Part shown: one piece after another, positions 11,513 through 24,534 of the stretch
Layout: each line of letters starts with the position of its first letter
Position numbering within the stretch: position 1 is the stretch's first letter
Assembly: GCA_022393335.1 (NCBI GenBank)
Contig: JAJEKB010000844.1
Location: forward strand, 88,761-152,760
Length of the DNA: 64,000 nt
Source: Macrotrachela quadricornifera
Taxonomy: Eukaryota; Rotifera; Eurotatoria; Philodinida; Philodinidae
Reading direction: 5' to 3'
Position numbers and translations under genes: made by a program
Notes under the pieces: generated by a model
Database searches by the model: none
What the model saw: only the letters and a program-made list of their open reading frames with translations
What the model was told of the DNA's origin: nothing

Positions 11513-14500
11513 TAGAATATTTGTGAATGTTGCATGACAAAAGAGAAATAATGAATGTTTTTATTTCTACAACATAAATCAACCTTGAAAATTCGTAAAG
11601 ATTAATAAAAAATAAAGTTCTTTTTTTTTTCTTGTATAACTAACATACCATAACACATGATCGTGTTATTTAACAACCCTCAATAAGATTATATGTCTTA
11701 TATTGATAAAATATTCAATAAAAAATTTTCTATTAAAAAAATAAATTAATTTTTTTTATTTATTTAAAAAATTTTGTTTTATTATATTGATTAATAAATA
11801 TAATATATAAATACATATTGATATAATTCGTCAATTTCTATCCAATAAAATTATTTTATTTTTCTAATAAAATGAATCATTGACGTTTTTTCTTTTCCTT
11901 TATATTTAATCGATCGATTGATTTATTCAGATGTCATATGCAGATCAAATTTTATTAGTTTTTCTATTGCTTCACATTTACATTATCAACTATTTCTTTT
12001 TTTTTCATCTATACAAAAATTATTCATTGAATAAAATACATATTAAAAAAAAAATTTGAATTTTTATATAATTAATTAGATTTTATAAATTGAATATTAT
12101 AAATAATTTTAATTAAAAACGAAATATATATCAATATATTGTTATTAAATAATAAACTAGTTTTCTTTTATCTGCTAATAACTACTTTTGTTCTAGATAA
12201 TCATTAATTTTTTTCTTCTGATTCATATTCATGTATATCTATCTATATATACATATATACATACGTATTTACATATGAATGCCATTTGATATTCGGTCAA
12301 CAAACATCTCAACGGCTTCTTCTTGTTCGTATAGAAGAATTTATGCCTTCACTCTCTTTCTATTATTCCCGCCTTCTGTTAAATAACAAGAATAATTTGT
12401 TCAGCTGGATATGTGTTTCTAGAGATTGATCACTTATATGTTGTTGTATTGGTTGACTTCTTATTCTAATCAAGCAAATAATAATCGCTTTTTGTCCACT
12501 TCGCTAGCTGAAACAACAGTATTGCCTTGATCAACGAGTACGTTCATGCATTCTTACGCAAGCTCATCATGTATATGACCTTTTGTCTTTGATTGTCATG
12601 GTATTGAACATGCCCAAAAGATGATGATAAGAACAAAATTAGAGAAATTGAAAAGAGATATCTAATTTTTCCTTATTACTTTTTTTTTTGATGTTTATGA
12701 AATTCTTATCGTGTACATATCATTGATTCATTATACTATTGCTATTATCTAGTTTAGTTTATCCTTGAATGATGTTATATCGATTTCTATAAACACGTAC
12801 AAGCATTATAGTGATGATATATCTTTTGTCTTGATGTTAATCATCCACAAGTGTATACAAAAAAAAAATTTTGGCTAGTTCTGATTGACCGTAACATTGG
12901 TCAGATGAGATATTTATTATATCTACAAGTTTTGATTTATATGAGAACTATTATTGATATAAGTCTTTTTTTTTATTCTTGCTTTCTTGTTCCTTATCAA
13001 TAATGATGCTATTCGAAGATCCCTTCTTTTATTCGTCGTCGACAAAAAGTACATGTAAATAATAAAAAAGTCCTTTTTTTTATTGATTTTACATTAGACT
13101 AACCGAATTGTTCTTTTCTTTTTTATTTAACTACTATCATCACCATCATTCTTTCGTCATCATCATCATCATCATCATCTAGTACATCAATATAGAATGA
13201 GAATATGTAACTCGGTCAGGATGCACTATTCTGTTTCTTATTGAATAAATTCATCTTTTATGTACATATATATTCACATCGAACGAGAGAAGAAAAAAAA
13301 AAGAGTGAATCGTATATGTATACTGCTTGGCAGTAGGCTATACATTGTCCTCGTACACATATATATGCCTTGTGTGAGTTCTTTATTGATCAATTGAACA
13401 CCGTTGACAATCGTGTGTTTGATATAGATTTATACATAGGAGAGAATGAGAAAAAAGATGAAATCGATTCGTGATCGAAAGATGAGACAACAGGTGTGAT
13501 GATCATCATTGTATAAAACGTGTGTGCATACGAACTTGAATTAGTATATGTCTCATGAATAGACAAAAAGAAGGGAGACAGATAAGAATAATATGAGAAG
13601 ATTAGATACTATTGAAAACAGACAAAATACTTTAATTGTTTTACTTGTTTCCTTTTTGTTTCGAAAGAAATTTTAATTTTTTAAGATTTATCAAGGATAA
13701 CATTTTGTATATTAATATCGTATATTCTTTGTTAGTATTGTATTATCATTTGTATTTATTTATACAGTTTTCTCTTGAGAACATACGTATACAGCTGTTT
13801 TTTTATCTTTAAGAAATAGGAAAAAAATAGAGAATATTACTTTAGCAAGCATATAATAATTTTTTTTCTTTTTATTTCTCTCTATATATGTATGTATATT
13901 TTATGTTTTATTTCGTTCATTTCTTTTTCTTTCTATATGTCTTTCTTCTGGTTTTATTTGTTTTTCAGATGAATGATTTTTGATGACTATTACTTATTGA
14001 GAAATACACATAACATTTAACGATGATTTAAACGTCGCTTGATTGGTATGTATATGTACAAAATAGTATTATTAAGAAAAAATTCTATTTATCAATATTA
14101 TTCTATCATAATTAAAAATATTCCACAAGGAATACTTTTATTAAAAAACATCATTTTTTTTCCGATAATTATCTTAATTATATGGATGTATATAAGCTAT
14201 GCTTTTCATCAAAATTTTCTAAGCCGATTTATTACATATATATATATATATGTATGTGTAGAAACAATAGTAGGTTTTTTTTCTCTTCTCTTCGTCACAG
14301 TATGTATGTATGTATGTATCAGATAAAATAATACGGCATGATAGCAAACGAACGAACAAAATGCGACTCGTTGATGCCATTATGTAGGCAATAGTAAAGA
14401 CGACGGGCGCTGTCGTCTCAATAATAAAATGAGGGATGAGGAAGGGGTTGCGTAAAAGTTGTGCACACATATACACATAAAAATAGAAAAGACAGAACGA

Positions 14501-14693
14501 AAGAAAAAAAAAGCGAATGGTACCAAGACAAAGAGATAGAAAAACAGATTCTACTACTATTTTAACTGCCCTTCTTCCTCATTCAGCAGAGACGCGAGCA
14601 TCTCTTTCGTTCTTTTTCTTTTTCTATTTTTTTGTAGCACTAGCATAATATTAATGTTGTTCTTTGATTTCTGTTTCTCTTTTATGCTAGGCT
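11513..14693. other. Long intergenic region, low complexity
   Basis: About 3.2 kb between divergent genes (phosphatase - and tensin +). AT-rich, with several simple repeats (ATG/CAT runs, TATG runs near 14250-14320). I looked for exons of a PTEN-like domain for the tensin gene and found none I could support. The sequence just before 14694 ends in a pyrimidine tract plus AG, so an upstream exon of the tensin gene may lie here. Confidence 0.55.
13157..13179. repeat. CAT trinucleotide microsatellite
   Basis: An uninterrupted run of about seven and a half CAT units, in non-coding DNA. Confidence 0.85.
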
Positions 14694-17600
14694 ATGTACA
14701 AAAACGTGCAAGTCAATCATTATAACAACGCTACTAATACAACAACTACTTCTTCTTCTCCTTCTTTCTTTCCATCTCATATAAACCAAAAGGCTACCAA
14801 CTTGCCTGTGCAAATAACTAGTACTTCTTCTTCTTCTTCTTCTAAATATTGTAACAATAATCGTGACAGCGGCATTTCGCTGCCTGTCTCATATAAATCT
14901 TCAAATAAAACAATGTCTTCATCATCAAAATTTAAAGCCGATGTTGATCAACTTGATGATCTTGTTAAAGATTTACTTAGTGAAGTAAATCGTCCAATTA
15001 ATAATAATACTCAACGATATTCTTATCAACAGCATACAAATGATGATTCATCAAATACTACACAACGTTCAAAAATAACTCGTGAAGAACGTATACGTAT
15101 TAAACGTGGAGGAGGTAGTAGTACTGAAATTCCTGTAACAACATCATCATCATCTATGACAACAACAACAACAACAACAAAACCACAAATATCATCATCA
15201 TCAGCAATTGATGAACATCTTATTGATTCATTATTAGAAAGTGTACAAAATACATTAAAAAAACGTACACAACGAAATCAATCTAATTGGACAACGGATA
15301 TACCAATTCATAATAGACGAACTTATAGTTCAAGTGCTACTTATAATGATTCAAATCAACGCGTAAGTTTCTACTTTTCTTTTTTCAATTATAAAAAAAG
15401 TTTCGCATGATTAATCAGAACATTTTTTTTCTTTAATAAAGAAATAATAGTAGAAGGTTAAAACAAAAATGTTCATTTACTTATTCAAGGTAAAATAAGA
15501 TAGAAAATGATACAATAACATTTTTCATTATGTCTATCAAAACGAAAACGTTATTATATAATAGATTCATAATAAATAAATTTTTATCTTAATATAAAAT
15601 TCATCAAAAAATTATAACCACTTTATCAAATGGTACTTATAACATTTTTTTTTATGATGTTAAAATATTTTATCTGATGATTACAATTTTAATGATATCA
15701 AACATAATTTAATGTAAATATATTTAGATGGATCCAACACGAGGTCGATTTCCAATAAAAATCTGTCGAACTGATAGTCCAACAAGTACATTATCATCGA
15801 GGCGACCTTATAGTCGACACGAATCTCGAGGTAAAATTAAGAAAAAAAAACATCATAAATTTTTCTATTAAAAACATATATTCTATTAAGATGGTTATAC
15901 ATCAGCATCAGCAACAACCATTCCGACACATTTTCGTGCAACATCAGAACCACCACCTGATGGACCTNNNNNNNNNNACAAATCATTCAGAAAATATAAC
16001 TGGTTATGAAACAGATTCAGGTATGAATATACGACAATATAATTCTGGATATCGACAAATACCTATTGATATACAATATGGTAATAATAATAATCAAGGA
16101 TGGATAAAAAATCAAACAATAACACGAACAAATTCACAGCAACAAAATTTTATTAACAATAATAATAATAATAATAATAATCAACAATATTATCAAAAAC
16201 AAGAAAAATTACATAGTACATCAATACCAGTTTTTAGTCATCATTCAGAATACCAACAAACTAAAGTAAGAATTACTAAAAACAAACAATTTTTTTTTGT
16301 TTTTTACATTTTTCCGCTGAATCCATTTATCAATATATACATACGCATGGAATGTTTTAATAACTAGACTACATACCACTCATCTATATTTCATCTAGAC
16401 AACAAATACATTACCATCATCTACAATAAAAACAAATATACTTTTAAATTCAGTTGGTTTATCAAATCCGTTAAGTGAAAATAAACAACAACAACAACAA
16501 CAACAAACTCAAACATTTCAAACAGAAATAAAACGTAAAATTTCGAATGATAATATTACAAAACGAACAGCTAGACCACATGGTGCTATTATTGATAGTG
16601 CTTTATTAGAATCATCTATAAATTCTGGTGTAACAAATCCACAAATATATACGACTAGAGCCGAGATTGTAAGAATTGCATTGTGTCGAATGAATTATTG
16701 ATTCCTTTGCTCGTTACCTTTTGTTTTTATTGATACAAAAAAAAAGAAAACAATGAGATATTTTTCAAAATTTTTCTTTTTTTATAGATACCAAATACAA
16801 ATCAAACAACAAAAATTTCATCAAATATTCCCGTGATTAATCAATCTTGTATATAGAAATAATTTAATTTAGAATTATATTTAAAAAAAAATTCTTTTTT
16901 TAATTTTCAATTTAGATACTACAAATATTCAAACACGTGTTGATAAAAGGTAAACAAAAACAAAATATTTTTATATTATTATTATTATTATTATTTCTTC
17001 ATTAAGTTCATTGGCAAATCAAGATGAAAATTCGCGAAGATCAAGTATTTCTTCTACAACAGGTATATTGAATTTTAAAATAATAATGAAATTATCGAGG
17101 AGAAAAATGGAAGCACGGAAATACAATGTTTCCTATGTAGATTTTTGATTGAGAAACGGCGAAGACTTTTATATTTTTCTCATGAAATGTTGTAATGAAG
17201 GTCCTAGAACAAATGTAATTTCATGCAACACAGGAAATAGGAAATTCACTTATAAATAATCATCATGAGTGTGATGACCTTCGGCGGTAAATGATGATTT
17301 TTTGTGTTTTTCTCAAAATAACTATTGAGAAATTTTGTATATTTCATACGACGATCCTTCTCTTCATAACTTCAAAAGACAAGAATATGGATAAAGTATG
17401 ATTTTTATGAATAAATGAAACAAACTATTCAAATTCCTTTATTGAAATTAGTTTTGAGGAAAATGACTTCTAAAACATCAGAATCAATGCGAAGATATTA
17501 ATAAGACTTACTATTTTGGTCGAAAATATCATCAAAGTCGATATTAGGAAAAAGAAGCAAAATAATTTATTTTCTTTACGTTACTTCACTATGTTAAAAT

Positions 17601-18897
17601 ATCTATATATGCTTTTTATTTTAGAATCTGATATAACACGTACTGGTGCTTATCATGCACATAATGTAAGTCAATTTTGGTACAAGGAAAAAATTTCACG
17701 TGAAGATGGTATATGAAATAATTTTATAAAATAATTTTTATTTATTTATTTATTTATTAATAGCTATTAATATACTTAAAACAAAACCACCTGGAACATT
17801 TCTTATTCGTGATAGTCAAGGTTTTCCAGGTTCATATGGTTTAGCTGTTAAAGTTGAAACATTACCATCGGGTATTCAATCAAAACCAGGTTTGTTAAAA
17901 AAACAAAAATTTTCAATAAAATTATCAAAATAAATACTATTTAGGTGTTGATCCAAATGCTGAACTTGTTCGACATTATCTTATTGAACGAACACCAACA
18001 GGATATGTTCGATTAAAAGGTTGTACGAATGAACCAGATTTTGGTATGTTAAAAAAATTTTAATTTAAATAGAAAATATTTTTTATTTATTTATTTATTT
18101 ATTTTAGCTAATTTATCTGCATTAGTATATCAACATACTATAACACCACTTGCTTTACCAGTAAAACTTATTTTACCTACATTTGATATTGCAGAAGAGT
18201 ATCATCCTACAGGAAATCAACAACAAGAAATTAAAAAAGTATCTGCTAAAGATTTACTTGAAAAAGGAGCTGGTAAAAACAAAAATAAAAAAAAACGTTA
18301 AAAAGAAATGAATTTATTTTTATACTTAGCTTGTAATGTTGTTTATTTAAATAATGTTGATGTTGAATCATTATCCGGTCAAAGAGCTGTAGCTAAAGCA
18401 TTACAAAATACATTTGATAATGCAGAAAATTTACAAGCTACTATTGTTAATTTTAAAGTATCAAGTACTGGTATAACATTAACAGATACAAAGAAAAAGT
18501 ATAATTTTATATAAAAATATTAAAATAATTAATTTAATTTTTTTTCTTGTTTAGATTATTTTCACGACGTCATTTTCCGAAAGAATATGTTACATACTGT
18601 GGTGTTGATTATGATATAGATCGTTACTGGACATATCATTATAATGATCTTGAAATGTTACCACGGGCAAAGTATTTAAGAAAAAAAAAATTTAATTCAT
18701 AAATTAAAAATTAATTGAATGTTTCTTTTTTCTTTTGTTGTAGATGTTTTGGTTTTGTATCAAAAAAATTAAATGATACAAAATCATCTCAACCAGAAAA
18801 TGAATGTCATATATTTGCTGAAATTGATCCATCACAATCAGCAACAGCTATTGTTAATTTTGTATCAAAAGTTATGATTGGAAGTGTACCTGTTTAA
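14694..18897 (+). CDS. TNS: Tensin-like focal-adhesion protein (SH2-PTB C-terminus)
   Basis: Links integrin tails to the actin cytoskeleton and phosphotyrosine signalling. Fourteen exons: 14694-15362, 15728-15830, 15891-16265 (with the N gap), 16399-16668, 16788-16848, 16916-16949, 17007-17062, 17625-17708, 17764-17889, 17945-18043, 18108-18272, 18330-18498, 18555-18671 and 18744-18897; about 825 aa. Residues up to about 520 are Ser/Asn/Gln-rich and disordered, with an LD-like motif ([13 protein letters not shown], about 86-98). Exons 8-11 encode an SH2 domain ([24 protein letters not shown] with the phosphate-binding Arg, VRHYLIE). Exons 12-14 encode a PTB domain ([28 protein letters not shown]-like CHIFAEID). 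This SH2-PTB pair in this order is diagnostic for tensins. No PTEN/C2 half is visible, as in vertebrate TNS4, but a splice-acceptor-like sequence immediately before the ATG leaves room for missing upstream exons. Confidence 0.92.
15968..15977. other. Assembly gap (10 N) inside tensin exon 3
   Basis: Ten Ns. The frame entering exon 3 (ending DGP before the gap) and the frame leaving it (starting with [16 protein letters not shown]) agree only if the true length is a multiple of three. Ten is therefore a placeholder length, not a measured one. Confidence 0.95.
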
Positions 18898-19309
18898 AAA
18901 AGAAAAAAAAAAGTATTTTTTAAAATTCAACATTTTATTTGTATGAGTGTTTATTATTAGATTTTTCTTATCGTACAATTCTTCGTTTTCTTTTTCTTTT
19001 TTGTTTTTTAATTTGTAGTCGAATGTCAATGTTTTTCTTTCCCCTTGCCTCAATTTTTTTTTTTTTGTTAATCTTAAGTGATAATATTCTTCTTTATTAT
19101 CGTTCTCGAAGAGATGCATAAGCATAACAAAATACAATTTAATCTAAATCTTATATAAAAACAGTGATGAAAATAAAAAATAACCCCTTATATTCTTTTG
19201 TCTATTGGTGCTTGCTTTAATCTTCAATATATATTTGCTCATTGTTTTTTGTCGAGTATTAAAATGTATCCTATTCTAGAAAGATACAAAACAAAAAAAG
19301 AAATAAATT
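18898..19309. other. Short intergenic, nothing seen
   Basis: 412 bases between the tensin stop and the aldo/keto reductase ATG, same strand. Poly-A and poly-T tracts only; must contain the tensin 3' end and the next promoter. Confidence 0.6.
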
Positions 19310-20256
19310 ATGGATATACCAACAATTAATTTGGGTCAGACGGATGTTAAAATTACTAGGATTGGTTTAGGTTCTATGCCATTATCAATTTATGGTCGAC
19401 CATTACGAGAAGATGCGATTAAAGTTATTCATCGTGCACTTGATCTTGGAATAAGATTAATCGATACAGCTGATGCTTATTGTTTGGATGAAAATGATAA
19501 AAATTATAGTGAAATATTAATATATCAAGCATTGCAAACATATCAAGGTTCTATTGATATTAATAATATTATTATAGCTACTAAAGGTTCTAAAGAAAAT
19601 TTTTTTTGTATATATTTCTTCTTTTAAATTTCAATATATCAGGTGGTATTATGCGTCCTGGTGGTGCATGGGAAACAAATTTAAATCCATCATATCTTCA
19701 TCAAGCAATACAAAAAAGTTATGAAAGTCTTGGAGGACAAAAACCTATTCCATTATGGCAAATACATAATTCTCCTCAAGATAATAAATATACATTAAAA
19801 GAAATTTTTCAACCAATATGTGAAGCAGTTAAATTACAATTAATAAAATATGTTGGTGTATCAAATTTTAATGTTGAACAAATAAAAGAAGTACAAACAT
19901 ATGTTGAAATACATTCTGTACAAAATGTTTTTAATATATTTAAACGTCAATCAGAAACAGATGGTGTTTTAAAATATTGTGAAGATAATTCATTAACATT
20001 TTTAGCTTATTCACCAATGGGTGGTAGAAGAAAACATAAAAAATTAAATAAAGATAAATTACTTATTGATCTAGGAAATAAATATCATTGTTCACCATAT
20101 TGTATTGTTCTTGCATGGATTTTATCAAAATCTAAATGTATTGTACCTATACCTGGTGCTAGTAAAATTACATCAATTGAAGATTCAATAAAAGCTATTC
20201 ATATTCATCTTGAACAAGATGATATTCAATTGATTAATAATCATACATTTATTTAA
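19310..20256 (+). CDS. Aldo/keto reductase family oxidoreductase
   Basis: NAD(P)H-dependent reduction of carbonyl compounds; soluble TIM-barrel enzyme. Two exons, 19310-19586 and 19643-20256, with a 56-base intron at phase 1; 296 aa, a normal AKR length. The catalytic tetrad is visible: Asp52 and Tyr57 (LIDTADAYC), Lys92 (IIIATKG) and His134 (LWQIHNSP). It also has the entry motif LGQTDVKITRIGLGSMPLS, VGVSNFNVEQI, a FLAYSPMGG turn, and a C-terminal cofactor-binding run CIVPIPGASKITSIEDS. The stretch after the catalytic Lys (GGIMRPGGAWETN) is a pattern I associate with bacterial and cyanobacterial AKRs annotated as pyridoxal reductase-like, so bacterial ancestry is possible. The intron shows it is now a eukaryotic gene. 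Substrate cannot be told from sequence. Confidence 0.92.
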
Positions 20257-20604
20257 ATAAATTATACATATATAGTTTTGATTATCGAGGGAATACAATA
20301 TTTGATATAAAATGATTAAGAAATGATAATTTATAAGGATGAATAAATATCTCGAAATAGTTAACTTGATCTCTTTTTTTTTTTTATCTTGTTCTTACCA
20401 TTATATTCGCAAAAGAAAAAGGAAAGAATTTCATTGTGTCTATTTACGTTGTTCTTTTACATTTCGAACGATGATTGTGTTTTTTTCTTGCTGATTATTT
20501 TATTTTTCCATCTGTTTTTTGTTCGCATCAGTTATATATATATATACATATATATATATATGTTTTTCATTTAGATAAAATAAAATCTATCTTCTTATAT
20601 AGTA
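20257..20604. other. Short intergenic, TA microsatellite
   Basis: 348 bases between two + strand genes. Contains a TATA-type run near 20534-20562; no other feature seen. Confidence 0.6.
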
Positions 20605-22259
20605 ATGACAAATATAATTTCAGCAGGAAATAATGCCGGTAATCGGCCACGTTTATATCGTTCTGATCATCAACCAAATTTACTTGAATATATTGATACA
20701 ACATTAAATGAATCATTTAATTTAAATATAACATTAACAAGAACTGTATCAAATGGTTATGATCAATTTAGTAATACAATTCTTGATCAATATTTACTTT
20801 ATTTATTATGTCAAAAAATAAATCCAAATCGAATTGATAATTTAACAAATGATTTATATCAATTGTTACATCAATTATTAATATATAATGGACAAATTTC
20901 AAAAAGTTTTTTTGAATATTCTCCACCATTAAATAATCGATCAATTTATCAATCTATATTTAATAGTTATACAAATTTTATATGGAATGAATTTGATATT
21001 AATGTTCTACTTGAAATTGGTTAGTAAAAAAAAAAAAGATTCATTCATATTCGAAATTATTTAAAAATAAGAAGATAAAGAATTACTTTCACCTTGTATA
21101 GTATACAAAATTTTTATACTGATATTTCTAGACGAAGTCATATTATCAATAAGAAATATATTCATAGCTTTCGATAATTTTAAAAACTATTTTAGAATTT
21201 GACAAAAATATTTAAGTTTTTCTGACAGTTTATGATTTCAAGATTGTCTATATATATATCTATCTATCTTAGGAAGCACTTGAGCGATCACATTCAATAC
21301 TTGACATTGTCTCAACTAGTTGAATAGCTCGCAGACATGAATCTCAAAACATCTAATTACGATTCTGGATTCAATGCATCCATAACATTATTATATAATT
21401 CTTTTAAAGATTTTATTTTACTTCTATAGTGAGATTACAATTCAATATCTTCTCTCAATAACGATCAAATATTCATAGGGTATATAGCATGTTGATTTTT
21501 CTTAATGTGTAATTAACACAGTGTGTTGCTTTATTATACATATTTTTTACGATACAATAACTAAAATTTTGTTTTACTGTGATAGCTAATTTTTTAAATG
21601 ACTTAGAAATGCTTATAGATATTAAAGTCAAATTTTCATTGTTAAAAAAAGAGTATAGATGTATAATCATTATGTATTTTATTTTAGGTTGTTTTCTATT
21701 AAAATATCGTTTACATGATATATTTATTACCAATATAGAAAATAAGAATTTATTTCGACAAAAAATGATTGGTTATTTTCTTGAAATAATTGCAATTTAT
21801 TATCTTTCATTCAATCATTATGATTTTTTAAATAATTCTCGTTCAACAAATATGATATTTCCTTCTCCATCACTTAATTCATCAACATTATGTCAGTTAA
21901 TTAACGATGATAAAAATGAAATATTAAAAAAATTTCTTAATGCACTTCATGATAATGGTGAAATTAATTTTGATATACGTTATATAAGATTTCTGTTACA
22001 AAATGATGCTTATCAATTTATAAATAAAAAATTAGAAAATAAAAAAGTTGACTTTATGAATTTTTTTCAAAAAAATGTTTTATTATATCAAGAAAATTCT
22101 TGTCGATCATTAAAATCTATTTGTCGTTTATTTATTAAAATGAATATTAAACATTATCCAAGTGATATTAAAGAATTAACATTATTTCCATCAATAAATA
22201 ATAGACTTCAAAAATTTTTAATTTATGAAAATAAATTCGCTTTTGAATCATATGTATAA
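20605..22259 (+). CDS. SOCS-box protein, possibly ASB-like
   Basis: Likely substrate-recognition subunit of an Elongin B/C-Cullin ubiquitin ligase. Two exons, 20605-21019 and 21688-22259, in phase at a split Gly codon; 328 aa. The last ~50 residues fit a SOCS box: SCRSLKSICRLFIKMNIKHY (the Elongin-binding SLxxLCR-type helix), then IKELTLFPSINNRLQKFLIYE, with the LP..L..YL pattern. The region before it is helical and Asn/Leu-rich, without clear ankyrin, SH2, SPRY or WD motifs, so the substrate-binding part is unassigned; degenerate ankyrin repeats as in small ASB proteins are possible. The 668-base intron is about ten times longer than those of neighbouring genes. A decayed copy of the SOCS-box end lies 2.3 kb downstream. 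Confidence 0.75.
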
Positions 22260-24534
22260 GTGTATTTCATGTATTTTTGTATGAATAAAAATTTTCAATT
22301 TATTAATGTTCTAAGAAATAATCTTAATGTATAATGATGTTTGAATCATCAAAGTTCTTCTCGATATGAAAGAATTTTCATTGTAAGCACACTAATGATT
22401 CTCACAATAGATGTAAATGATAATCATATTCTTAAATATGGAATAAATGTCTACTGTTCATTATAATATTCAGATTAATTTAAAAAGAAGTAATTTAGAT
22501 GAATAAAATAGATTGTTCCTTTCTAATCAAAAAATGAACTTTTTCTATTTGTGAGTTTTATACATATATGATGATATTTCATTACAGATTATTCAGGATT
22601 AGAAATTCGAATCTGTTATCTCCTTAGCCAAAACGTGATTAATGAGAAACTAACTTTTCTAGTTTTTCCCTCGTCTCAAATAAAAGTGTCAAACATTCCA
22701 AAAATGTTACTATGTTTATTGGTGGAAACTAATTTAAATTCAGGCTTACAGTCAGAGGTTATACATCAAAAATTATATTTTTCCTGTATGCTTTTCACCA
22801 ATCAGATGTTTTTTGATATTCAAGCCGTATATAATGACGTTTTACCGAGCCGCAAATTTCACTATCGAAGTTTTATATTTTATATAAAGTGCAACACTTC
22901 TAACAGAGGTTTATGTCATAAACATTTATCAGATATTGGTCAGATAGCGAACTTCTGTTGAAATGATTGAGTGATATTTAAAATTACGTGATCTCAAGAT
23001 TGTGACATCTGTACTACGTGACTGAAAAGCCGAGAATAGACATTTCAAATGGTCTCCACTGACCTACTCAGATGTTATGTGGTTATTTTGGTAAACGCGA
23101 TGTTTTCGAGCATAGCTTCAAAAATATGAAGCAGTACTAAAATCTAACTGAAATTTTACCCATAGATAGATTAATTCATCAACAGAAAATAGAACATACT
23201 GAAAATTTCAGGTCTGGGAATCGGCTATCTTGAAAAGAGTGTGTTCTATTAGTGAATGGATTTATCTATAAGTAAAATTTCAGATCGAAATGTCTCGATT
23301 CACTTTTTTAGCATATACTATACTTTATGCTAAAATTCTTGTAAAATGTCTGGAATTCATTAATAACTTTTGAATATTTAAGTGAAAAAATTATCTACAG
23401 TACTCAAAGACGAAGGACACGATATCGAGATCAGTTCTTTTGTTTTATAATAATTTCCTTAGCAATCATCATTTAATAATATTCAATGCTATTCAAAGTT
23501 ATAGAATAACAATCCGAACTAATCTTTTAGTATATCAATGTTTTTTTGTTTTTGATTAAATTTCCTTTTGGGATAAGAAGGAAATAGATGGAATAAATAA
23601 AAGAGAATCTTATCTGCCCTTTCCTGCCAATTATAGATAATTAAATTAGCGGCTCATTAAAGACAGGAAAACTTAGAGAGCAGTGAAAGTTAACAATAAC
23701 ATCATCAACTAAAACCGTGTTGTCAATAAAGAACACGTAAACTTAGGTTAGATGATATAGCCTCTCTGAGGAACCAAAATAAAATTTGTACGAAGACACC
23801 GCTATATACCGAAAACGGTTTGGTCACATAACACATGATACACTAATATAGCGAACGAAGCACATTAAAAAAAAACAATTTTTCTTATTTGAAATTTTTG
23901 ACTTCGACATTCTGTTGATGGTTTAAAGTTCAAAAATAGATTACCAGATGCTTTTTTCATTAACCACAATAGTAAAACTAGTTTCTAAAATAGCTCTCAG
24001 GGTGATATCGAGATTGCGAGTCAAATGGACAACCTTATTTTGTAGCGACGACCTTTAACTGCAACATAATCTGACTCATTGTCTTTGTGGAAAAGGTAGA
24101 AGACATTTTTCATCACATAAACTAGAATCATGGAAATCATTATGATTCTAATATGTGTTATAAGCAAGATCAGAAAACAATTTACAAGAAAACATAAACA
24201 AATGTTAAAAGAGCCTACTTTTGAAAAATGTACACAACTTCTGCGACTATCTATATATGTAGAAATGTGCATCACATAGCATATAGTATAGGATGCAGTA
24301 ATTCTATTCTCTCCTTAAGTAACGTAACAATTTTGCTATATAAAATAATACCCATGATGAACATTCAGTAAGAAAATACACAAAATATTTCTACATACAT
24401 TGATACATACAAATATTTCAATGACTATTAAATGATATAAATTAAAAAACAGACAGTTTTGTAAGTTGATCTAATGTCAATCAATGTAATTTGCTCACAA
24501 TACAATCTCATAATAAGCGTGAAATTGAAGCAAA
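22260..24534. other. Intergenic with decayed sequence
   Basis: Slightly less AT-rich than other spacers here, which suggests old insertions. It contains one clear inverted repeat (listed) and no intact gene. Confidence 0.5.
23148..23283. repeat. Foldback repeat (MITE-like)
   Basis: Arm 23148-23196 begins CTGAAATTTTACCCATAGAT and its partner 23241-23283, read on the other strand, begins CTGAAATTTTACTTATAGAT; both end at a TAGAACA block. Arms of about 45 bases enclose about 44 bases. The next 60 bases hold a further small hairpin around TTAGCATA...TATGCTAA. Confidence 0.65.

Noticed and set aside
14039..14476. Two hydrophobic frames before the tensin gene
   Set aside because: Ile/Tyr/Phe-rich translation of TA and TATG repeats; no start context, no family resemblance, and not a PTEN-like exon.
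15891..16367. Open frame starting [11 protein letters not shown] across the N gap
   Set aside because: The ATG is the start of tensin exon 3 read in the wrong frame before the gap; the spliced frame there is [14 protein letters not shown]. Only the part after the gap is in the true frame.
22635..22961. 108-codon frame downstream of the SOCS gene
   Set aside because: No recognisable motif and located in decayed spacer next to a foldback repeat; treated as chance.
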